This document shows positions 53,633 through 63,679 of a stretch of DNA of 64,000 nucleotides, in pieces. The DNA lies in NCBI RefSeq assembly GCF_933775445.1, contig NC_065877.1, positions 33,740,694 through 33,804,693 on the forward strand, written 5' to 3'. The position numbers were made by a program, and so were the translations under genes. Below the pieces are notes generated by a model. That model was given only the letters and a program-made list of their open reading frames with translations. It was not told the DNA's origin and searched no databases. The DNA comes from Argentina anserina. Lineage: Eukaryota > Streptophyta > Magnoliopsida > Rosales > Rosaceae. Every line of letters begins with the position of its first letter. Position 1 is the first letter of the stretch.

Positions 53633-55633
53633 TACACAACCCACTATATCATATACATATCATAAGTCGATCTTTTAAAATAAGTGTACCTCTGAATCAC
53701 CTCCAAGGGTAGACTCGTCATAGTGAGATTTACTCACCTTATATTCCTGAGCATAATTTTCCACAATTCTGAAAGCAAATCCTTTACTGGTTTCGTCGAT
53801 CACCTAAATTGGATAAGATGTGATTAGAAACGTTACGTAAAACCTCAAATGCCGAAACAGTACTAATGTTTTACTGTTCAGCAAGTTTCGGTTTTTACGA
53901 AAATGCTGTTCACATAAATACTATTCATGCATTACTGTTCGTATACATACTATTCACGCATTACTGTTCGTATACATACTATTCATGCATTACTGTTCGT
54001 ATACGTACTGTTTACGTATTACTTTTCATATATGTACTGTTTACGTATTACTTTTCATGTACGTACTAATCCATCGTAAATACTTTTTCAGTAAATACTA
54101 ATTACCGTTTTATCTTTCAGAAAAATACTTTTACAATTATTGTACGTAAATTACCATTACATTGACTGTATATAAATTACTTTTACATTTACCGTACAGA
54201 AATCACCTTTTTACAAAAATTACTGTTTTGAAAAATATTGTTCACGCGCCCCCGCACGTGGCGGCGCGTGGGGTTCACGCACCGTCCACAGTGGCAACGC
54301 GTGGGGCCCACGCGCAGATTCCAAAACCGACGCATAGATCGCCCACCGCCGTCCAAATCTCACCCCTTTCCTCTCCTCACCCCTTCCACGGCCTCCTGAC
54401 GCCCCTGCACCACTCCACATGCCATCACGCGCCGCCACAGACGGCGACACGCGCCCCTCCAACACCTCCGGGCAAACCCAACCAAATCAACATACAACAA
54501 ACATGAAAATTGAAGAGTAGGAGGAGGAGATCACAACCTTACCTTCAGCTTGCCCATAACCGGCCGGAGACCGCTGCAATCGTCGCCGCAAAGTCTCGGG
54601 TTCTTGGGGAGGACGTCGACAGCGTTGATGCTCGATTCGAGCCTCACTGTAGGTCGAATCGCGTCGAGGAGGAAGAGGGAGAGCTCGTCATCGTGGCTCC
54701 GAGCTCCTGCGACGCCGGCTATGTCGAGATCGACGGAGCCGAGACTGTGCTTCGTCGGCGCCGCTGAATCTCAGCCTGGGGTTCGACGCCATCACCACCG
54801 GTCGATGCGTTGAGGTCGTGCGATCCCAATGACACCGACGGTGTCGAGCACGGAGGCCGGTGGAGGGAGATCGTCGACGAGAGGTGAGAGAGAGAGAGAG
54901 AGAGGCTGCGGGGGTGAGGGTTTCCGAAATTGGAAACCCTAGCTCCAATTAATTCCCTTTTATACCCTTTTCTAAAATCGGAAACTAACTTCAATCGCTA
55001 ATAACTTGTACGTACGACGTCCGATTAGAACGCGTGACGTGTCCACGAAATCGTATCGACGAGCTCTACAACTTTCATGAATGGGTAAAAGTCGGGGTAA
55101 AAGTCGACTCCCGCGTTGCAAAAACATAACGTTTTTCCGATTTAGATTTCCGAATGCGGTTTAATAAACTTATCAAGTTTATAAATTTCAACGAATCCTT
55201 ACAAATTGGCCCTGAAAAATCGGGTTAATACATCTAGTGGTAGAGAGAAGTTCCTAGCTATTGTTTTTCTAATATCTACATCCATATTTACTTTTTAATA
55301 TTCTATTTTTAACAATACTTCTGTCTTATTTATTTTTGTTCACCAATCAAACCAATTCCGAATACCCTCACAATTTTTATGATAGTTCGCCACAGTGTCT
55401 AGTTATGTTTATTTAATTTCCTAATTTTTGGTTGAGTCTAGATTAGCTAATTAATTAGGTTTCCGCTCCTAGGTCGAGTTTGTCATATTTCTGATTTATG
55501 CGTATGTTTGTGTTTTTAAGTCTTAGTTTCACCAATCCTATGGGGTAATGACCCTTATTTACCATTTACTACATTGATATAATTGATTCGATAATAAAAT
55601 ATTTTTGTAGGTGTTTTTGCGCCTATCATTAGT

Positions 55634-58285
55634 AACAGAGATTGGGTACCTGGTGAGCTAGAACACTATGGCAAGTAGCTAAGTCAATATCCAATGATCG
55701 AAATCACGAACTATGTACTGATGTATATAGAGAAAACAAAAATGTAAGTTGAGAAGCTAATACAGGCATACAGGTTCCCAGCCTCGCCTTGCAAACCAAC
55801 AAAACATATGAGAAAGGGCGTCGCGGTTGGATTTAAGCCTAATGGCCATGGCAAAGAAGTCCGCCACTTTCTATATAGACAAGACTGTTAGGGAAAAGAT
55901 CGACCATGTATATCAAGTCAACACAGATTTATGCAATTGAGCATCTTCCCGCCAACTCAAGAATGTAAGGACATTCCCATGTGTTGTTGTTGCATCAATG
56001 ATTCCATTCTCACTTGTTGATATATAATATCAAGTTTGTGAGGATAAGTAATGGTTGTTAACAACACTTACCCATGGACCGTTAATAATTGCACACCATT
56101 TCACGTGAAAATTTATACTACAAGGCAACAAAAGGACACAAGTCACACAACACAACAATATAACAAATTTCTGCATTATGTGAATTTATATACTACATAT
56201 CCGATATATGTTATATATACATCTCACATCCGACAGTTGACAACGGATATTATTTTTATGATTTCACTCACACAAAAATGTTGATCGTCGATGTATAACA
56301 TTCATCAATGTACACTAGAATTTTCCCTTATCCACATTATGTTACATTCTGAAATTATCTCATTGTACCGTTGCATTCGCGATGTACATAAAGGTCATCA
56401 TTGTTTTTCTTTCAGCTGCTAACAATAATCTTCCCAAAACCTCACCGTTGTATTCTTTGACGGTATAAGGCGGGTTGTCGACGGTTCAAGTTATCTTTAA
56501 ATGTCATTGTTTTCTCGTGAAGAATGAAAGAGATATTAATTGTAACAGTTCATAAAGGGATGGTTTTGTCTATACTTGTTCTGAGACTCTATATATACAT
56601 CTCATTAAGTCATTATCTATCACGGGAGAGTTGAAGCTCTGTACTAGTTTCTTATTATTAACTCATTACAACAATGGAATTATCTTCATTGTCAACCTCG
56701 GAAACCAATTTCCAAATGAATGGCTGCAAAATCTGGACTTCTGAAGCACATGATAAGATTGTTTATGCACGTACTCCTGTTTTGCTGGTGACAGATACTG
56801 TGTCATGCACGGTGACAGATACTGTGCCATGCACGGTCACCATTTATACGGCTGCTGCGTGGCTGTTCCGCCGTGACTTACTAAATCCGATTCAGCTCTG
56901 CTTCGCTTCGATTTCTGGAAAACCAACTACATGTTAGATTGCCTTAGAGCCATTTGCCTAGAGATTGGAGTAAATTGGCGTAGGGAGAGGGGGCGAGAGG
57001 GATCAGCTGACCCTTCTCAATCTTCCTTTCTTTAAGCTTCCCATACAGAATATAATACATTGATTTGACCCTCCTAAAAAATAAAAAAGAACCTTTGACA
57101 CAATTAGATGCATAATGTTATGTCTTTCTTTTCCTTTAGTTTGTACTATTTGATACTCTAAATATCTCTCAACTAGCTTATAGTATAATATAGAGGAAAT
57201 CACAATTATTATTTTCAAAAAATTTAGGTAACCAAGTTAATTTGTACAGATGAATACATGAACACTATTGTTTAATAACAATTGTATTCCCTTAAAAAAA
57301 CAATTGTATTTTTTCACGTCGTAATTATATATATACTTTGACCCTCCTACATAAACTTCTAGCTACGCAAAAGAGCACTAATAATATAATAACAAGCAAC
57401 CTAGCTAGTACTAGCAAGAGTAGTGTGTAACCATATATTGCTACATCACCTACATGTGATATATATCTGTTTATATCTTCCCGATCGACGTTGTAGTTAT
57501 GTCTGTTTTAGTGGCCTTAAAAATCCAGTCTCTTGCAGTTTTACAAGCACCAAGGTAGGAAGATCACATACCTTAATTACCATGTTAATTAGTATTCATA
57601 ACAGATTTGTAATCATGATTTGACTGATACATCAAGTTCAGATCTTTGGGAATCAAATTCTTCTACTGTTGTATTTCAGACATTAACCGATTAGCGTGTT
57701 CAAGCCCTCTCCTCGGACCAAACATCCAAATAAGAAGGGAATAATGTAATAAGAAAAACACACCAGATTGTATTATTGGAATAAACCAAGAACTCTTTGT
57801 GAGTCTTGAGTGGCAAGCTATCGAAATTCAGAAGCTACTAAATTGAGTATGATACACATGACCTATATTTCTGATATATATGCCTCAACTAGCTACATCA
57901 TCATTGTGCATGGAACAGACTCGTTCCTAGCCTTTGCATGCAACTTTGTTCAGTTTGTCTTCAGTACTCAGTAGCCAAAGATTCATGAACACATGAGCTT
58001 TTTCTGTGAACATATGGGTAATATAAACAAGAGTACTTACTAATCAGTAACTGATGACATTTTTATTTTAAGAACAACTCTACAGAGTTGATCTGTAAGG
58101 TAAAGGAAATACTTTGTGTAATTATTTGCGTCCACCGCCTTATGCTCGTGGCTTAGTCCTTAATTACACAGTACAAAACTACAAAACCTAGCTAGAAAGC
58201 TTCATAAAGGCTTTAAAAAAACGTGAAAGCTAAGATATACTATATATATAAATTCATTTAGTTATGCATCAAGAGTTTAGATTAA
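55634..58285. other. Intergenic DNA with one doubtful small ORF
   Basis: No recognisable gene. The best candidate is a plus-strand ORF at 56674-56937 (87 aa, starting MELSSLSTSETNFQ). A TATA-like CTATATATAC lies about 85 bp before its ATG, and it contains a 24-bp direct repeat encoding VTDTV-CT twice. It has no recognisable domain, and its status as a gene is unsupported beyond that layout. The rest should include the 3' UTR of the second Ole e 1 gene near 58200. Confidence 0.4.
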
Positions 58286-59830
58286 TCAAGGAGCAGAAGT
58301 AGTAACGGGGGTGACATGGTCTCCATTAATATTCTTCTCTGTAACTTCTTCTGTGTGGGCTCCGATTCCTGGAAGTCCTGGGAGTCCTGGGAGTCCAGGG
58401 AGACCTGGGAGTCCTGGGAGACCTGGGAGACCTGGGAGACCCGGGAGACCTAGTTGAGTCAGGTGTCTCCCTACCTTGAAAGTTTTGGTTTCAGAATTGG
58501 ACTCTGGAGCTTGCTCTAGGTGGCCTGGAAGTCCTGGGACTAGGACAATGAGATGCCTCTCCACCTTAGAAGTAGTAGCTTTGGTTTCCATTTTCTCTGG
58601 GTGTGCACCGATTCCTGGAAGTCCTGGGAGTCCTGGAAGACCAGGGAGTCCCGGTAGACCTGGTAGTCCGAGCAACTTTTGTTCTTGAACCTGGTGGCTT
58701 GGAATTCCTTTGTTTTCCATTTTCTCTGGGTGTGCACCAATTCCTGGAAGTCCTGGAAGCCCTGGGAGTCCTGGAAGACCAGGGAGTCCCGGCAGACCTG
58801 GTAGTCCGAGTAACTTTTCTTCTTGAACCTGGTGGCTTGGAAGTCCTGGGACTAGGGCAATGAGGTGCCTCTCCACCTTAGAAGTAGTAGTTTTGGTTTC
58901 CATTTTCTCTGGGTGTGCACCAATTCCTGGAAGTCCTGGAAGCCCTGGGAGTCCTGGAAGACCAGGGAGTCCCGGCAGACCTGGTAGTCCGAGTAACTTT
59001 TCTTCTTGAACCTGGTGGCTTGGAAGTCCTGGGACTAGGGCAATGAGATGCCTCTCCACCTTAGAAGTAGTAGCTTTGGTTTCCATTTTCTCTGGGTGTG
59101 CACCGATTCCTGGAAGTCCTGGAAGACCTGGGAGTCCTGGAAGACCAGGGAGTCCCGGCAGACCTGGTAGTCCGAGCAACTTTTGTTCTTGAACCCGTGA
59201 GGAAAATGACAGCTTGTTGGTTTTTAGCTTTCGGTCACATAGGTCGCCTTGCTTTAGGGGCTTGAAGGAAAATAATCCAGCCGTGAAGATGTGTGTTCCA
59301 AGCTTCGTGGACTTGAGGGGAAGCGAAGATGAGGCTGCTGTTGAGGCCACAGCACAATGCGGTTCACTGCTACTGATTAGCTTAACAGAACACCCTTCAA
59401 TTTCCTTCACATGTTTGCTCACTGAGAAAGGCAAGTGGACTTTGAACACTCCTTGGTTATCCGTTTTCACTTGTGCTTGAAAGCTAGGTTTTGATGAACT
59501 GCCATCTTTGCAATCCACACCAACAGATGCCCCTGCATAATTTAAACCCACAATATTTCGAATAAGTGCATGTTAATAAGATCATGTTATTCATGTTCTA
59601 CGTACTATAGCTAGCACATGCACAACCAGTTTGAGTGAGAAAACTGTGAAAAGACTTGTATTACCAGAAATGAAGTGGCTTGTTTTCACGAACCCGTCTT
59701 GGAAGCATGTATCACAGTAGACTTTGCCTGCAACAACAGCAGATTGAAGCTTCTCCTCATGGTTAGCCTCTGAGGGAGTGGTAACTGCTAGACTAATGAG
59801 AAGGAATAATATGGTTAAGAACCAAGACAT
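58286..59830 (-). CDS. Pollen Ole e 1-domain protein with expanded collagen-like Gly-Leu-Pro repeats
   Basis: Secreted, probably cell-wall, tandem paralogue of the gene at 44806-46034. Exon 1 59830-59665 and exon 2 59532-58286, GT-AG, total 1,413 nt, 470 aa. The start MSWFLTILFLLISLAV matches the paralogue; in-frame ATGs lie upstream. After the signal peptide come the Ole e 1 blocks (VVAGKVYCDTCFQDG, ASVGVDCKD, NNQGVF-like DNQGVFKVHLPFS, GCSVKLISS). The tail is unlike the paralogue: five long GLPGLPG tracts alternate with charged spacers (IGAHPEKMETK, TTSKVERHLI, VPGLPSHQVQEEK). Three units are about 183 bp and nearly identical; one is shortened to about 128 bp by loss of the TTSKVERHLI part. 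Gly-X-Pro triplets are collagen-like, but GLP with Pro in the third position also fits Pro-hydroxylated wall proteins. Confidence 0.9.
58589..59190 (-). repeat. In-frame 183-bp tandem units in the Ole e 1 gene
   Basis: The word CCATTTTCTCTGGGTGTGCA starts units at about 58589, 58717, 58900 and 59083. Spacings are 128, 183 and 183 bp. All keep the frame, and the full units differ at few positions, indicating recent unequal crossing-over or replication slippage. Confidence 0.85.
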
Positions 59831-59910
59831 TATAGAATGCATGCAGTACTCGATCACTCCTCAAAGATATTGGTTACTAAGTATGTAAAAATGAGTTGAT
59901 AGAGGTTGGC

Positions 59911-59918
59911 TTTTTATA
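59911..59918 (-). promoter_or_regulatory. TATA box of the second Ole e 1 gene
   Basis: TATAAAAA on the minus strand lies about 81 bp before the start codon, at a position equivalent to the TATAAAG of the first paralogue. Confidence 0.6.
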
Positions 59919-60171
59919 GATGTTGGTCAGGCTCAAGTGGGAATTATGATATACGTAAATTCTCTGTGGGGTATCATAATTATACACTGTACCTTCCGGT
60001 TTCTTATGGTTGATGGGAGGTATCGATCGAATATGTTTAAGTGATTTGTAACTTTGTGATTGTAAGAATGCTAAAAGGAATACTCGGGGTCCCTGTTGCT
60101 TCACGAGGAGGACATCCCACAAATATCTTGAGCCTGAAGTGATGGAGGCATGGAGCTGTGTACTTGTTAAC

Positions 60172-60465
60172 TGTTATCGATCAACTAGTTGAAGATGTTT
60201 CTGCACACAGTTCGATTCACCCAATTAAGTAGCTTATCTACAACAAGCAAAGTATTACAAGTTTCATTTCTTCTAGAAATTGTCATCTTAGGGGATAGAC
60301 AAGGTTAAAGCTATAAATGTTATCGATCAACTAGTTGAAGGTGTTTCTGGATACAGTTCACCCAATTAAGTAGCTTATCTGCAACAAGCAAAGTATTACG
60401 AGTTTCATTTCTTTTAGAAATTGTCATCTGAGGGGATAGACAAGGTTAAACTGTTAAAGCTATAA
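60172..60465. repeat. Tandem duplication of ~146 bp upstream of the second Ole e 1 gene
   Basis: Copy 1 (60172-60317) and copy 2 (60318-60465) both begin TGTTATCGATCAACTAGTTG and share CCCAATTAAGTAGCTTATCT and GAGGGGATAGACAAGG-like words. They differ by a few substitutions and small indels. The location, 340-640 bp upstream of the gene, could double promoter elements. Confidence 0.88.
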
Positions 60466-60654
60466 TTAACCGTTAGGATCGAGTGTTCGAAGTCTATTAT
60501 TGTAGCTAGGTTTTGATAAGTTTCTATTGTACTCCTCAAGATATTTTTCTGCTGAAAATGTCTGCTGGTCGCTTTTATCATTTGAAAAGTCCCACCAAGA
60601 AAATAACTTGATTGGAGGTGTCATATTTGCGATCTAGCTAGACCGCTCTCTTAA

Positions 60655-61415
60655 AGCAAATGCACCAGTCGGGGAAGGACAATTGCTGATTTGCCAATTA
60701 AATTGGTAGTGCTAATTTACTATTCATTGGATAGTGGAAATTGCCTCTCTTTTGTCAATGCACTGATTGAAGGCTATTTGCATTCTAATTCATTATTCAC
60801 ATTTGTAAATTTAATTCACATTCTAAATTTCAATAAATAGCAAAATTATAATAAGATTAATTAATATGTAATTATTATCAACACACTTTATACATTATTT
60901 TATCACTTTTTTAATACAATCTACCACTTTTGCTAATATCATTGGGGGGGGGGTGAATAACATATAAATAAAATTATTGATGGAGGAAGAAGAGGGAGAG
61001 GTAAGGACTAAGGACACACAATTATAAGGTATACATAGGGTTTTTTTTGTAAAAAAATTCAGATTTTTCTGTAATTTTGAAGTGATAAACAGAAGAGGAA
61101 GAATCAAAAGTGTTTTTTTTCCTACTGTTTTGACTGATTTGTAGCCCTTAGATTGAGATCCAATGGCTTAGGGGCAACAACAAAAATTGAAAAGAGATAC
61201 GGCAGACAACAACACATTGGGGGTGAGATGTGGGGAGCCACCAGAAATTAGCATTGATCGATTCGGTTGCCAAAAAATCAGCACACCCATTCACAACTCA
61301 GCAATTCTCCTTGTGGGGACCACGAATCAGCATGATCAATTAATTGCCGCTGCATTCCTTATTTTGCTGATTCTGGGCAAATCAATCACCCAATAACTCT
61401 GCTGGCGCATTTGCT
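60655..61415. mobile_element. Candidate small TIR element
   Basis: AGCAAATGCACCAG at the left end and AGCAAATGCGCCAG on the other strand at the right end form inverted termini, with shared subterminal words around TTGCTGATT and GCAAATC. No matching target duplication was found, so the class and exact limits are uncertain. A run of ten G lies near 60944. Confidence 0.4.
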
Positions 61416-61679
61416 CTGAGGATTAAGGAGTAAGGACTGTTATGTTAACCTATATTGATTCTCATCATGTTGAATTTAAGGGTACGTGCATGGATGCATG
61501 ATTTAGGTCCAAAGTTCAGAATTTCAGATCAGTTTGGTTTGGTTTTTAAATAATCCTAAATATGATTTACTTGAGGATATCATCTTCGCCCATTATTCCC
61601 ACTCTTCTTGTATCAAACTGTACGTTGGATCGGTCTTTCAATTGATGTGAACTGTTAGGCCTTGAAGGACACTCACATG

Positions 61680-62054
61680 CAGTGGCGGAGTCATGATTCA
61701 ATTACAGCTGGTGCACTCTAAATCTAATAAAAGAAAGAGTGATAATATCCAAACAACTAGCAGATTATATTATATGTTAAGGGTGGAAAATAAACGTTGA
61801 GAACCTTAATACACAAACAAATAAAAAAGAATTGACTAAAGAAAATCATTAGTAGGAGAAACAGGAAAAACAGAGGTGTTAAAATGGGGGCTAGCTGGGC
61901 GTCGAACTCAGGCACCCTAATTAGCAAATAACAATTGATCGGCTGGCTTTACCTCTACAGCAAAGTAGCAAACAGCACCAAGTTTCAAGACTATCTTAAA
62001 TATATACGACTGGTGCACGGTGACCTAGTGTGCGCTAACGTGGCTCCGCCACTG
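61680..62054. mobile_element. hAT-type MITE (375 bp)
   Basis: Terminal inverted repeats CAGTGGCGGAGTCA and TGGCTCCGCCACTG, the well-known plant hAT CAGTGGCGGAGCCA type. The 8-bp target duplication is CTCACATG (61672-61679) and CTCCCATG (62055-62062), 7 of 8 identical. Subterminal CTGGTGCAC repeats occur at both ends. No coding capacity. Confidence 0.9.
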
Positions 62055-62062
62055 CTCCCATG

Positions 62063-62725
62063 TGTGTCGATCTTGTATCACGATTCTTTGTCCATATTTT
62101 TTTCTTCCTGTTTTTGGGAATTATAATTGTGAGGATGATGAGTATGGTTGTTAGAACAATAATCCATGAACCGACACCCATTTTGGGTCCATATTCCATA
62201 CTCTACTATAGTAATGAGCACCGCAATGGCTCTCACAAGGTGGTAAATAATGCAGTAAGTTTAAGCGAAAGCCTTTCGCAGTTCATGAAGGGATTGGTTT
62301 TGTCTACTTGCATCATGATAGAATCCCCTGGTACGACTTGTCGACTCAGTTGAACTTGCTAGCGGGCTAGCAGCTACCTGCACAGATAAGATGGTCTACT
62401 AGATATTTTATTTTTCCTAGCACAATCAATAGTATGCTATATCATAGATTTGCAGCATGACAAGAATGCCAGTCTGTAAGAGTTTGATTCAACTCGTTCA
62501 ACTCATTCAACTTTGCATCGCTTCAGTTTGTAAGAACTAGCCGACATGCTAGAACGCCTTATCGCCGCTTAAGATTGTGATGAAGAATTAAGACTTTATG
62601 TCGTCCCTCAAAAAAGTTTAAGACCCTTTAATTTCAATCACTGAAACGGTGATACCGTGATAAGGTCAATAAAGTGAGTGAAACCTTTCCACCTCCTTCT
62701 ATTTCAATGGAGGAATAACTTCAAT
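62063..62725. other. Intergenic DNA, no gene seen
   Basis: Lies between two hAT MITEs. Short ORFs (for example plus 62060-62353) show no domain, and no promoter-like layout was found. Confidence 0.5.
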
Positions 62726-62733
62726 AAATTCTG

Positions 62734-63389
62734 TAGGGCTGTGCATTTGGATCAGGTCTAAACAGAATTGATCCGATCCGAGTCAAATGAGGCGAGTCGG
62801 TTGGGTTTAAATTTTTTTTTATTTAAGACCCAAACCGATTAAGAAAATTTGGGTATGTGTCGGATCATATTTTAAAAAATTATAAAAACCGATTACTATT
62901 AGATTTATACAAAAATGATATGAATCGTTAGATTATTAGGGCAATTTTTGTGATGTGTTATTTAAAATCAAACATGCTATTATATTTTCATAAATCTCAT
63001 AGTGCCTTGATTTCATGCGAGAGGCTTTAATTGAAAGAATTAAGAATTTTATTGAGGATTGTCATTTATTTTTACTTTAAAATTGAATTTTAGTTTAATT
63101 GTCTAAGACTTTATATATTATGTTGTAGGATATTTTGTAATTTGGTTGACTTACTTATTGATAGTTATATAATTATATATTGCATTAAAAGTTTGAATTT
63201 ATTACGACAATTATATAATTACGTATTTATTTTGGAAACTAATAAAACTGAGAACCCAACCAATTTATTTCGGACCCGGATCCACTTGGGTCTTATCTTG
63301 AAAAATACAAAACCCAAACCGAATAATTAACATAAGTTAGATCTCGAGTCCATCTAAAAATAATTAATTAAAACCCAAATGCAGCTCTA
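62734..63389. mobile_element. hAT-type MITE (656 bp)
   Basis: Ends TAGGGCTGTGCATTTGG and CCAAATGCAGCTCTA are inverted repeats. The 8-bp duplication is AAATTCTG (62726-62733) and AAATTATG (63390-63397), 7 of 8 identical. The subterminal words GGGTTT / AAACCC and GATCCGATCCGA / CGGACCCGGATCC occur at opposite ends. No transposase. Confidence 0.85.
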
Positions 63390-63679
63390 AAATTATGTTA
63401 GACAAATTAAATAAGTATGATGCTCTCAAGCTGTTAACGAACTTTGGCAAAGAAAAAAAAATTGCTGGTAATATTTTCTTTTTTGGGTAAAAAGAAATGC
63501 AGAACTCTGATAATATTTACAGGCAAAAATCGACGTATCACTATCAACAATGGTGAAGCAGCTGCCGTTTGATTCAAAATAAAGTACAAAATGAGACCAG
63601 TACAGTAGCACCTCCATCTTCTGCTACAATCAAGCCTCATGAGAATACCCACTAGAAACCAATCTACAAATTATGATAT

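Larger units (their letters stand above)
48025..55232 (-). mobile_element. Long solo LTR, copy D, nested in copy G
   Basis: Left end TGTCACGGCCCCGAAATTTT, right end AAAATCGGGTTAATACA. Same family as A-C, minus sense (TATA on the minus strand near 54957). The flanking pentamers are GATAG and TCTAG, so the target duplication is degraded (3 of 5 identical). The outer parts are 48025-48975 and 53633-55232; copy E interrupts it. Net length is about 2.55 kb. Confidence 0.78.
46682..55628. mobile_element. Solo LTR, copy G: outermost shell of a four-level nest
   Basis: Begins TGATGTCACATATT and ends TTTTGCGCCTATCA (TGAT...ATCA). The 5-bp duplication TTAGT is exact (46677-46681, 55629-55633). It belongs to a family different from copies A-F. 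Removing the nested copy D and its presumed 5-bp duplication leaves about 1.73 kb. It contains CACTCACTTC/CATGATCAC repeats (46860-47110), a TATA-like CTCTATAAAAACC near 47172 (suggesting plus sense) and a direct repeat CGCATCTCCTCAAG near 47350-47385. No internal domain is present. Confidence 0.8.

Noticed and set aside
56674..56937. 87-aa ORF with a TATA-like box upstream
   Set aside because: Noted in the feature list as doubtful. No homology is recognised and the middle is a 24-bp repeat; not called as a gene without transcript evidence.
62060..62353. 97-aa plus-strand ORF
   Set aside because: It starts within the end of a hAT MITE target duplication and has no recognisable domain.
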